This document shows positions 41,286-48,796 of a stretch of DNA of 48,796 nucleotides, one piece after another. The first letter of the stretch is position 1. Each line of letters starts with the position of its first letter. The notes below the pieces were generated by a model. That model was not told the origin of the DNA. It made no database searches and worked only from the letters and a program-made list of their open reading frames with translations. Both the position numbers and the translations under genes were made by a program. This DNA is from Treponema sp. Lineage in GTDB: Bacteria > Spirochaetota > Spirochaetia > Treponematales > Treponemataceae. Location of the stretch: contig JAILHD010000035.1 in the NCBI GenBank assembly GCA_024696155.1, forward strand, positions 84,420-133,215. The letters are read 5' to 3'.

Positions 41286-43060
41286 TAAATCTTCTCCGAT
41301 TTTTCGGATTTTGCAGCCTTCTCTCTTTCGGCTTTTTCGGCCTTCTTTAAAGCCTTTTCCGCAGCTTCTGCGCGTTCAGACTTTTCTTTTTCAGGCTTTT
41401 CTGCTTTTTCTTTGCTTTCATCTGCCTGCTCAGGGTATTCAATTCGGCTGTGATAGTAGCCTGCAAGAATCTGAACAAAGGCTTCTTTTATTTTAGAAAC
41501 ATCGCGGAAGGTCAAATCACAGTTATCAAGCTGCTTGTGTTCAATTTTTCCGTTAATTAACTGAGTAATAAAAGCTTCAAGGCGTGGCACCGAAGGACTT
41601 TTAAGAGTGCGGCAGGCAGCTTCTACAGTATCTGCAAGCATTACTACGGCAGATTCGCGGGTTGTAGGAGGATTTCCTGCATAAGAAAAATCTTCAGGGC
41701 TTAAAGATTCGTCTTTTTCTTTTGCTTCGTTATAAAAATATGCAATTACGCTGTTTCCGTGGTGTTCTGCAATAATATCTATTACAGTCTGTGGAAGATG
41801 AAGCTGATGGGCTTTTTCTACCCCCTTACGCACATGGCTTTTAATAATTGAGCGCGAAAGAGACGGGTTCAAATCATCGTGTTTATTTTCACCTTTCTGA
41901 TTTTCTACAAAGTATTCAGACTGTTCAATTTTTCCTATATCGTGGTAGTAGGCACCCACCCGTGCCAAAAGTGCGTTTGCTTTAATTTCACGGCAGGCAT
42001 TTTCTGAAAGCTGTGCAACCATCAAAGAATGCTGATAGGTTCCGCTTGCCTGAACAAGCATTTTTCTCATAAGAGGATGGTTCAAATCGGAAAGTTCCAT
42101 AAGTCGGAAAACAGATGCAGTATTAAGCAGGATTTCGAGCGGGGTAAGAAGGCCTAAAGTCAAAATGCCGGAAAGGAATCCGTTTGCAGAAACACCACCC
42201 AAAAGTTTTGGAAGATCCGTAAAAGTCTCATTAAAAATCACATGAGTAATCAACATAAAAACACAGTTGAATACAGCAAGTGTAATTGAAGCAAAAACAA
42301 GATCTAGACGGCGGTCAATTTTTCTTACGATTAAAGCAGAAGTTAAACTTGTGGCAAGTGTGTAAATAAAAGTCTGAACCTGACAATCACTTGAAATTAA
42401 AACTCCAAGAGAAAGTATAAAAGAAAGCAGAACTGCTGCCATATTTCCGTAAAGAATTGTAACCAGCATTACAAAAAGAGATGATGGAATAATTATGCAT
42501 ATTGAATAGGAATCTGAAAAAACTGAAAATTTTCCGCAGAAAGAAACAATTACATACGTGATTACAAAAAATATCAGTTGTAATAGCGGCTCGCGGACGT
42601 AAATTTTTCTGTTAAACGGCACAAAGCTGTAAAGCAGATACCACATTATTGCAAGCAGCAGCAAAAAAAGCTCTGCATTGGCAAAGGCGCGGTAATCAAT
42701 ATACAAAGGCGATGCAGACATTTTTTTTAGTTTTGCATAGCCTTCTTCTGTAATCGGGAAGCCCTTCTTTATGATTTTTTCGCCCTTTTCTATAGAAATA
42801 GGATCCATTTCATCTGGCGGCAAATCTTTTTTAGCAATAATAGTGCGGTCACTAATCTGATTGATTTCGTAATCATTAAGAGAAAAATCTGCAATTGTCT
42901 GAACTGTACTGATTTTTACAAAATTTAATACAGAAATTAAAAATAATCCCACAACAAAAAGTATGAGGAAAAGATAATTTTTAGAAATATAGTCTCCAAG
43001 CGACTGGAAATATAATCCGAATATTCCAGGGTTCTTAGTTTTATTCGTACTGTTTTTCAT
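41285..43060 (-). CDS. pgpH: 7TM-HD domain phosphodiesterase, PgpH-like (cyclic di-AMP)
   Basis: The 591-residue inner-membrane protein has one N-terminal helix (about 28-48), a short extracytoplasmic part (about 50-128), six or seven membrane helices (about 130-315) and a cytoplasmic HD domain. Metal motifs are TYQHSLMVAQLSE, YYHDIGKIEQSEYF, IAEHHGNS and MLADTVEAACR. In Listeria and Bacillus such proteins hydrolyse cyclic di-AMP. The extracytoplasmic sensor is far shorter than the usual 200-plus residues, while the C-terminal 45 residues form an unusual Lys/Glu/Ala-rich charged tail. The start overlaps phoH and the end is coupled to ybeY. Confidence 0.88.
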   Translation of the reverse strand: MKNSTNKTKNPGIFGLYFQSLGDYISKNYLFLILFVVGLFLISVLNFVKISTVQTIADFSLNDYEINQISDRTIIAKKDLPPDEMDPISIEKGEKIIKKGFPITEEGYAKLKKMSASPLYIDYRAFANAELFLLLLAIMWYLLYSFVPFNRKIYVREPLLQLIFFVITYVIVSFCGKFSVFSDSYSICIIIPSSLFVMLVTILYGNMAAVLLSFILSLGVLISSDCQVQTFIYTLATSLTSALIVRKIDRRLDLVFASITLAVFNCVFMLITHVIFNETFTDLPKLLGGVSANGFLSGILTLGLLTPLEILLNTASVFRLMELSDLNHPLMRKMLVQASGTYQHSLMVAQLSENACREIKANALLARVGAYYHDIGKIEQSEYFVENQKGENKHDDLNPSLSRSIIKSHVRKGVEKAHQLHLPQTVIDIIAEHHGNSVIAYFYNEAKEKDESLSPEDFSYAGNPPTTRESAVVMLADTVEAACRTLKSPSVPRLEAFITQLINGKIEHKQLDNCDLTFRDVSKIKEAFVQILAGYYHSRIEYPEQADESKEKAEKPEKEKSERAEAAEKALKKAEKAEREKAAKSEKSEKI

Positions 43061-43982
43061 TTTCGTATGCCTTTACAATTTTTTTTACAAGAGGATTTCT
43101 TACAACATCTTCTGCTGTAAGTTCCATAAAACCAATGTCTTCTATTTTATATAAAATCTGAATAGAATGCATCAGTCCAGAAGTTGTTTTTTTAGGTAAA
43201 TCGATTTGAGTAGGATCGCCGGTAATAAATACTTTTGTGTTATCGCCCATGCGGGTAAGAAACATCTTCATCTGCTGGATTGTGGTATTCTGCGCTTCAT
43301 CAAGAATTACAACCGCATTATTAAGGGTTCGGCCACGCATGTAAGCAAGTGGAGCTGTTTCTATAATTCCAGCTTCAAAAAGACGTTTTACAGTTTCTAC
43401 CGGTAAAACAGATTCCATGGCATCTTTTAAAGGACGCATATACGGATCAATTTTCTGTTCAAGGTCACCAGGCAAAAAACCAAGGCTTTCGCCCGCCTCT
43501 ACTACAGGTCGGGTAATTATCAGCTTTGTTTTTTTATGACTGAGGATAAGGCTAAGGGCCTCTGCCACCGCCAGAAAAGTCTTACCGCTACCAGCGCTGC
43601 CAGTACAGAACACCATATCTTTATGCTGCAGCATATTAATGTATTCTGCCTGATGCTGAGTGCGTGCATAAACACGTTTTAAGCCGCCAGGAATCATAAT
43701 AACTTCTTCTTCTGCACGGGCTTTTTTATGAGTATTTAAAACAGAAACAACAATATCTTCGCCGTTTTTTCCACCGGCACAGATTTCGTCAATTATTCGG
43801 TCTACTATAAACTGGAATTTCTGGCGTATCAGCGGATCTTCATCTTCTACAGAAAGCTCGTTTCCTTTTGTAAAGACCGGCACGCCTAAATGTTCTTCTA
43901 TGAGTCTAAGGTTGCTGTCATTTGTTCCGCACACACAAGAAAGCACATTCTGGTCAGGAACAACAATAGTGTAATCTTTCAT
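43041..43982 (-). CDS. phoH: PhoH-family ATPase (YbeZ-like)
   Basis: The 313-residue P-loop ATPase has Walker A GSAGSGKTFLA at 128-138, Walker B VVILDEAQNTT near 220-230 and the PhoH hallmarks RPVVEAGESLGFLPGDLEQKIDPY and ITGDPTQIDLP. PhoH/YbeZ is coupled to YbeY and is thought to act as an RNA helicase-like partner in RNA processing; that is family knowledge. A short N-terminal region (1-95) resembles a degenerate KH/PhoH lead-in. The ATG has no ribosome site and lies close to a promoter, so the mRNA may be leaderless. It is the first gene of a five-gene run. Confidence 0.95.
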   Translation of the reverse strand: MKDYTIVVPDQNVLSCVCGTNDSNLRLIEEHLGVPVFTKGNELSVEDEDPLIRQKFQFIVDRIIDEICAGGKNGEDIVVSVLNTHKKARAEEEVIMIPGGLKRVYARTQHQAEYINMLQHKDMVFCTGSAGSGKTFLAVAEALSLILSHKKTKLIITRPVVEAGESLGFLPGDLEQKIDPYMRPLKDAMESVLPVETVKRLFEAGIIETAPLAYMRGRTLNNAVVILDEAQNTTIQQMKMFLTRMGDNTKVFITGDPTQIDLPKKTTSGLMHSIQILYKIEDIGFMELTAEDVVRNPLVKKIVKAYENEKQYE

Positions 43983-43984
43983 TA

Positions 43985-44022
43985 ATTATAAATATTATAA
44001 GGGTAAACACACTAAAATGCAA
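43985..44022 (-). promoter_or_regulatory. Predicted promoter of the phoH operon
   Basis: A perfect -10 TATAAT (43994-43999) lies 17 bases from a -35-like TTGCAT (44017-44022) on the minus strand. A second TATAAT is at 43985-43990. From the first -10, transcription would begin within about six bases of the phoH ATG, leaving no room for a Shine-Dalgarno sequence. Confidence 0.5.
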
Positions 44023-44030
44023 TTTCCTAC

Positions 44031-44053
44031 AACATTTTGCCTCGCAAAATGTT
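44031..44053. repeat. Perfect palindrome in the lptD-phoH gap
   Basis: AACATTTTGC and GCAAAATGTT form a perfect 10-bp inverted repeat around the loop CTC. No T-run follows on either strand, so it is not a canonical terminator. It is the strongest inverted repeat I noticed in the window and could be a factor-independent 3' end, an operator or part of a dispersed intergenic repeat. The rest of the 123-base gap (43983-44105) holds the phoH promoter and no ORF. Confidence 0.6.
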
Positions 44054-44105
44054 AAGCGATGGTAGTTTTCATTCGGAAGTTGGAGTTTAGATTACGACCA
44101 CCGCA

Positions 44106-47100
44106 CTATTGGAAAGTCCAGTCGCCATAATTATCTTTAATCTGAGTTTTCATACTCTGCATTGGCTTCCATACAACACCGATTGTAATATACGGATTCA
44201 TATCATAATAAGACTTTCCATTTTCTGTTAAAAGTCGCGGTGCAAAACTCCAGGTCATGCTAAAATCCCAGTCATGAAGGCTGTGAGTAACTTCCATATT
44301 TAAAGATTTAAGCTTAAAGCCGGAAGCTCTTCGCAATTCTTCTTTATCAAAACGGAAAGAATTTATTAAATCTTTCCATATATTATCTTCTCCCGGGACA
44401 CGACCTTCATGTCCTCCATACTTCTGAAAATAGCGGTAAATTACAGAGTTCTGCGAGGTAGAAGAGAATTTTACATAGAAAAAATTATTAATATTAAACG
44501 TCATTGACGGTGTAATAATAAAATATGAGCTTGTAGGACGAATTAAATCTGCCGTAACACTTGTTGAAAGTCCAGGTGCAACAGAAATTCTATTAAACCA
44601 TTTGTAATACGTTTTAGAAGGCATTGTATAGGTTAAAGAAAGAGTGTATGGAAGAAATTCTTTTTCTGGTCTGGATTTCCAGTTATTGTCTACAAAATCA
44701 TAGCCCTGGGTATAAGACGCAACATAAGAAGCCGTAAATCCGTACCAGCTGGTAGAAAACTTTAAGCTTGCAGGATGATCTTCTTCCAGACTGTAATTAA
44801 ATGATTCTGAAAAAGAAAGTGAAGAACCAAGTACTGTTCCTGAAACAGTTGTAGACTGTTGTAAGTCTTTTTTTGTCCATTTTTCTTCTTCTGTTTTTGC
44901 GTTTTTATTTTCCTGAATACCAGTTGTTACAGTTTCTGTAACATAAGGGAAAACTAAAGTCAAAGTTCCTGTGTACTGACGGGCTAAAGGCGGCATAATC
45001 TGACTAAAGGTCAAAGTCTGCTTAAACTTTTTTTCCATTTCGCAAAATCCCAGAATAAAATCCAGGGAATTTACAGTTACGCAGTTTTCATCAGACCAGT
45101 CCATTGTGTGATAATCATAATCAGGGTTATCAGCATCTCCAATAAATTCCTGGCGGAACAATTTTACGGTTGAATTCCATTTTAAACCTGTTTCGCAAAG
45201 CAAAGGAACGTACGCAAACGGAAAGAAACTTATAGAGTTTACAGTTGCAATATCCTGAGATTCAGCTTTATAGTCTGTTACGCGTAAAGTATCTGCCTGT
45301 TCCCTGGTATATCCGCCTTCTGCAGGTCCGTCAGTATTAATATACGGGTGTTTCTGATAAATCGGGCTATAAGTAAAAGAGTTTGTTGCAGAAAAAACAG
45401 AGTTTCCGTAAGTCAGATTGTTAGAAAGTGCAACAGGAAGCTTAATTGTATACATAGAAGATTTTATGTTACTCCAGTCAAAATCGCTTCCACTTTTTAT
45501 ATATGTAGTTTCTGTTGAATACGCAAGCTGAGTAAGAATTGAAGGATTAAATGTGTATCCAAGTTTATAAACAAAGCCTTCCGGTAAAGTTTCATACGCA
45601 GAAGAAAAATCCAGTTCAGGGAATGAAGGTTCTATATTTCCCATTCCAAATATTCCGTCATCACTTTCTGATTCTTCTTCAGTTTTTGCAAGAGTTTCAT
45701 CCTCTTCCTCTTTAGTTTCTGACTCTTCTTCCTGCTTTAGCTCTGCTTCAGATTTAAGTTCGTTTTCTTTATTAAGAGTAATTGCAAATTCAGTTTTTGT
45801 TGAACTTGAAGAAGAAGACTTTCCAAAAGGAATTTCTAAAAGAGTTCCCGCAATATTAAAAGAAAGAGAAAGCGGTGTTATTTGTGACGGGGCATAGAAT
45901 TTTCTCATAAACGAATCGTCATCAATTAAAACACTGTGCTCGCCCAGATCTTTTCCATAAGATGAGGGTGTCTGAATTGTTGTAAACTGCACAGAAGATG
46001 TTAAATTATAACTGAGAGAAGAAAAATACTGTTTTAACACGCCAGGCACACTAAAAGATTTAGAAGACGTAAGGCTCCACGAAAAGTTTGAATATTCAGA
46101 AACCGTAATTGTTTCTTTTGTATTCTGAATTGTATTAATATCAAGCAGATAAGAAATCCAGTCCATATACTCGGTACGGTTTGTAATAAAATCATACTGA
46201 TAGTATGGATCAGAAAAAATCGGCATATCAATAGTAAGAGTTACAGGATTAGAAAGTGTAAGTCCAAGTTTTCCACCATAGCGGAACGGCAGTTTAGCGC
46301 CAAGAAAGTTTGACTTGTCTGAATAAATTTCGCCGGTACTTGTATCATAAGGATAAAATTTACTTCCGTTTGTAAATATGGTTTTAGAAAATCCCAGTCC
46401 AAAATCAGATGTAATAGAAGTTACGTACTTGTCAGAAGGCTTAAAAACACCAGAAAATCCAACCATCGTTCCCAGAGATGAATACCAGTCAACCATAATT
46501 TTAAAATAATCAGAAGTTTGACCTGTGTAGTTTTCATCAAGATTGTGAAGGACAAGACCTTCAAGGCGCTGCTCTTTTAACTGAGAAGGTTTCATAAAAT
46601 TATAAAGGCCTTTTAGAGTGTCGGAGGCATTGTTAGTCTGATTTTCTGTTGTACTGGAAGATGTGCTGGAAGTCGTAGACGAACTGGAACTATCAAGAGG
46701 CTTTCTTCCATATAAGTAAAGCGTATTTTCTATAAAATATCCTTCGCGGCGACGGTAACCAAAAACAGGATTAAAAACAAGTTCATCTTTCGGATAATAA
46801 AACGCAGGAAGATACAAAACAGGGATTTCTCCCACATACAAAAGCGCATTAAAAAACGCAAACTCGCCGCCAGGAAGCAGCCAGGTACGGGTTGCATCAA
46901 TGTGCCAGTGAGGATTTATATCATCACAGAAGGTAAGACTTGAATTTTTAAACGCAATTGCGTTAGAAGCTCCTTTTCCGAACATATCAGAAAATACGAT
47001 AAGCGTAGAACCAGACGGAAGATTGATTGCATCCGACTGAGTTTGAACAACGCGTCCACCGTCAAAAACGCCTTCCAAAGTGCTTGTATTTAATAAGAAG

Positions 47101-47450
47101 GAATTTGCAGTTGTAGTGTCGTTTCCGTTTGCAGCACCCGTCGTCGCAATAGAAACATTTCCTTCTGCATAAAGCATTTCTGTTTTACGGTCGTAACTTA
47201 CAAAGTCTGCTGTAATTACAGAAGTTACACCGCCTTTTTGAACGCTGATTTTTACCTGCCCTTTCAGGACAATTGTATCGTTACCAGTTTCATCAGATTT
47301 TTTATATGTTGTCTGACTGGCATTATTAATTGTGATTATAGTCGTTTCTGCTTCTTCTGCAAACAAAGCTCCAAGTCCAATAAAAAAGGCTATAGAAACG
47401 AGAAAGATTTTTCTTACTTTTTTAATATTCAAAAATCTATTAAAAATCAC
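44106..47450 (-). CDS. lptD: LptD-like outer-membrane beta-barrel protein
   Basis: The 1114-residue protein starts at GTG (47448-47450), overlapping the uvrA stop, and has a signal peptide ([20 protein letters not shown]). Residues 45-200 are an OstA/LptA-type jellyroll ([24 protein letters not shown], then [30 protein letters not shown], the conserved LptD PxFYYP block). The rest is a large beta-barrel ending WTFQ. Two low-complexity inserts stand out: Ser/Thr-rich near 253-275 and Glu-rich near 557-600. T. pallidum has a homologue (TP0515) although it lacks LPS, so the transported glycolipid in treponemes is uncertain. Confidence 0.88.
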   Translation of the reverse strand: MIFNRFLNIKKVRKIFLVSIAFFIGLGALFAEEAETTIITINNASQTTYKKSDETGNDTIVLKGQVKISVQKGGVTSVITADFVSYDRKTEMLYAEGNVSIATTGAANGNDTTTANSFLLNTSTLEGVFDGGRVVQTQSDAINLPSGSTLIVFSDMFGKGASNAIAFKNSSLTFCDDINPHWHIDATRTWLLPGGEFAFFNALLYVGEIPVLYLPAFYYPKDELVFNPVFGYRRREGYFIENTLYLYGRKPLDSSSSSTTSSTSSSTTENQTNNASDTLKGLYNFMKPSQLKEQRLEGLVLHNLDENYTGQTSDYFKIMVDWYSSLGTMVGFSGVFKPSDKYVTSITSDFGLGFSKTIFTNGSKFYPYDTSTGEIYSDKSNFLGAKLPFRYGGKLGLTLSNPVTLTIDMPIFSDPYYQYDFITNRTEYMDWISYLLDINTIQNTKETITVSEYSNFSWSLTSSKSFSVPGVLKQYFSSLSYNLTSSVQFTTIQTPSSYGKDLGEHSVLIDDDSFMRKFYAPSQITPLSLSFNIAGTLLEIPFGKSSSSSSTKTEFAITLNKENELKSEAELKQEEESETKEEEDETLAKTEEESESDDGIFGMGNIEPSFPELDFSSAYETLPEGFVYKLGYTFNPSILTQLAYSTETTYIKSGSDFDWSNIKSSMYTIKLPVALSNNLTYGNSVFSATNSFTYSPIYQKHPYINTDGPAEGGYTREQADTLRVTDYKAESQDIATVNSISFFPFAYVPLLCETGLKWNSTVKLFRQEFIGDADNPDYDYHTMDWSDENCVTVNSLDFILGFCEMEKKFKQTLTFSQIMPPLARQYTGTLTLVFPYVTETVTTGIQENKNAKTEEEKWTKKDLQQSTTVSGTVLGSSLSFSESFNYSLEEDHPASLKFSTSWYGFTASYVASYTQGYDFVDNNWKSRPEKEFLPYTLSLTYTMPSKTYYKWFNRISVAPGLSTSVTADLIRPTSSYFIITPSMTFNINNFFYVKFSSTSQNSVIYRYFQKYGGHEGRVPGEDNIWKDLINSFRFDKEELRRASGFKLKSLNMEVTHSLHDWDFSMTWSFAPRLLTENGKSYYDMNPYITIGVVWKPMQSMKTQIKDNYGDWTFQ

Positions 47451-48796
47451 TTTTTAGCCAGCATTTCCTTTACAAACTGTCCTGTGTAAGACTGAGGAAC
47501 CTGAGCCACTTCTTCTGGAGTTCCTTTTGCAACGATTGTACCGCCGCCGGTTCCACCTTCAGGTCCCAGGTCAATCAGATAGTCAGCCTGACAGATTACG
47601 TCCAGGTTATGTTCAATCATCAAAACAGAGTTTCCCTTGTCCACAAGGCTCTGGATTACGCTCATAAGCTGCTTTACATCGGCAAAATGAAGACCGGTTG
47701 TAGGCTCGTCCAGAATGTAAAGGGTTTTACCGGTTCCCGGGCGGGCAAGCTCATTTGCAAGCTTAACTCGCTGGGCTTCACCACCCGAAAGTGTAAGGGC
47801 ATTCTGTCCCAGCTGAATGTAGCCAAGTCCGACTGCCTGTAAAGTTGCAATCTTTCTATAAATATGAGGAATTGAGCTGAAAAACTCGCAGGCCTCGTCA
47901 ATCGTCATGTTAAGAACGTCGTTTATGCTCTTTCCCTTATACAAAACTTCCAGTGTTTCGTGATTAAAGCGCTTTCCGTGGCAGACCTCACACTGAATGA
48001 AAACATCAGGCAGGAAGTTCATTTCAATTACAATTTCACCAGCACCCTGGCAGTTTTCACAGCGGCCGCCCTTTACGTTAAAGCTGAAGCGGCCTTTCTG
48101 ATAACCTCGGGCCTTACTTTCAGGAAGGCTTGCATACAAATCGCGGATTGCATCAAAAACGCCAACATAGGTTGCCGGGTTAGAACGTGGAGAACGGCCA
48201 ATCGGGCTCTGGTCAATATTGATTACCTTATCTAAGGCTCCGGCTCCGTGACATTCAGTACACTTTCCAACCGGCAGCTTTGTGCGCATAAGACGGTTAC
48301 TTACATAGGGGAAAATAACATCGCCCATAAGGGTAGACTTTCCGCTTCCACTCACGCCAGTAATGCAGGTAAAGACACCAAGAGGAATATCAACATCTAC
48401 ATTTTTAAGATTGTGTTCGGTTACACCGCGAATCTGAAGGAATTTTCCGTTACCCTTGCGGCGCTGCTCAGGAATCTTCATTGTTAAAGTTCCCGCAAGA
48501 TACTGGCCGGTAAGGCTTTCCGGAACCTTAGCAACTTCTTCGGGAGTTCCGGCCGCAACGATTTTACCGCCGTTTACACCGGCTCCAGGGCCCAAATCAA
48601 TCAGATAGTCGGCAGTACGCAGAGTCTGCTCGTCGTGTTCAACAACAATTACTGTATTACCGTTATCGCGCAGGTTTATCAGAGTATCAATAAGGCGCTG
48701 ATTATCCCGCTGATGAAGACCGATACTAGGCTCATCAAGAATGTACATAACGCCGCAAAGGGCAGAACCAATCTGAGTTGCAAGACGGATTCGCTG
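47447..48796 (-). CDS. uvrA: Excinuclease ABC subunit A (UvrA), C-terminal part
   Basis: The gene enters from the right edge; translation is open to the last base ([20 protein letters not shown]), so the first methionine inside the window is internal. The 449 visible residues include the end of ATPase I ([12 protein letters not shown]), Walker A of ATPase [16 protein letters not shown], the C-terminal zinc finger (CENCQGAGE and CEVCHGKR), the signature [16 protein letters not shown] and Walker [14 protein letters not shown]. UvrA scans DNA for damage and loads UvrB in nucleotide excision repair. The stop overlaps the start of lptD (GTGA). The missing part would hold ATPase I and the UvrB-binding domain. 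Confidence 0.97.
   Translation of the reverse strand, partial: QRIRLATQIGSALCGVMYILDEPSIGLHQRDNQRLIDTLINLRDNGNTVIVVEHDEQTLRTADYLIDLGPGAGVNGGKIVAAGTPEEVAKVPESLTGQYLAGTLTMKIPEQRRKGNGKFLQIRGVTEHNLKNVDVDIPLGVFTCITGVSGSGKSTLMGDVIFPYVSNRLMRTKLPVGKCTECHGAGALDKVINIDQSPIGRSPRSNPATYVGVFDAIRDLYASLPESKARGYQKGRFSFNVKGGRCENCQGAGEIVIEMNFLPDVFIQCEVCHGKRFNHETLEVLYKGKSINDVLNMTIDEACEFFSSIPHIYRKIATLQAVGLGYIQLGQNALTLSGGEAQRVKLANELARPGTGKTLYILDEPTTGLHFADVKQLMSVIQSLVDKGNSVLMIEHNLDVICQADYLIDLGPEGGTGGGTIVAKGTPEEVAQVPQSYTGQFVKEMLAKK

Noticed and set aside
1..48796. Search for tRNA/rRNA genes, CRISPR arrays, insertion sequences, prophage genes or toxin-antitoxin pairs
   Set aside because: Gaps between genes are all under about 130 bases and show no direct-repeat series, cloverleaf-like sequence or transposase; every large frame is a housekeeping or envelope gene.

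Overview
The window is AT-rich bacterial DNA that I assign to a spirochaete of the genus Treponema, probably a host-associated (rumen, gut or oral) species. The grounds are the block tamB-bamA-skp-mutS, which matches the neighbourhood of T. pallidum bamA; uvrA next to an LptD-type porin; a BpuR/PUR-domain nucleic-acid-binding protein of the spirochaete type; and a full set of double-membrane envelope genes (BamA, TamB, Skp, LptD, Lol exporter). Nothing looks like a plasmid, prophage, insertion sequence or CRISPR array. I found no tRNA or rRNA. Coding density is very high: no gap exceeds about 130 bases, and most genes lie on the minus strand in tightly overlapping runs.

Layout, right to left (the direction of most transcription). 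(1) 48796-44106: 3' part of uvrA, then lptD. (2) 43982-37965: phoH, pgpH-like 7TM-HD gene, ybeY, tlyC-like CBS gene and a TPR protein, the widespread phoH-ybeY-corC cluster with its own promoter. (3) 37029-19223: a run of 15 minus-strand genes: prfB (with a programmed frameshift), an envelope protein, ftsY, a lipoprotein, a LolCDE-type transporter, mcsA-mcsB-clpC, a phosphoribosyltransferase, a large exported protein, rnhB, aroB and a cysteine desulfurase; then bpuR. A FN3/TPR-like exported protein (37087-37956, plus strand) diverges from prfB. (4) 17455-18694: tmk plus a small exported protein on the plus strand, divergent from tamB. (5) 17380-6448: tamB, bamA, skp, mutS, comF. (6) 6319-1: cheW, a DegT-like protein, nadK, recN, an unknown helical protein, an HD-domain protein and the start of a LysM gene.

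Functionally the region combines outer-membrane construction (BamA, TamB, Skp, LptD, LolCDE, lipoprotein), DNA repair (MutS, RecN, UvrA), translation and ribosome maturation (RF2, FtsY, YbeY), protein quality control (McsA, McsB, ClpC) and core metabolism (NadK, Tmk, AroB, cysteine desulfurase).

The most interesting signal is a group of ordinary-looking genes whose catalytic residues are missing. McsB (27540-28613) keeps the guanido-kinase fold signature but lacks the catalytic Glu pair, the active-site Cys and an ATP-site Arg, and its partner McsA lacks the N-terminal zinc finger. Thymidylate kinase has Thr in place of the P-loop Lys. The DegT-family protein next to cheW has Arg where the PLP Lys should be. 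These substitutions are read directly from the sequence; their consequences are inference.
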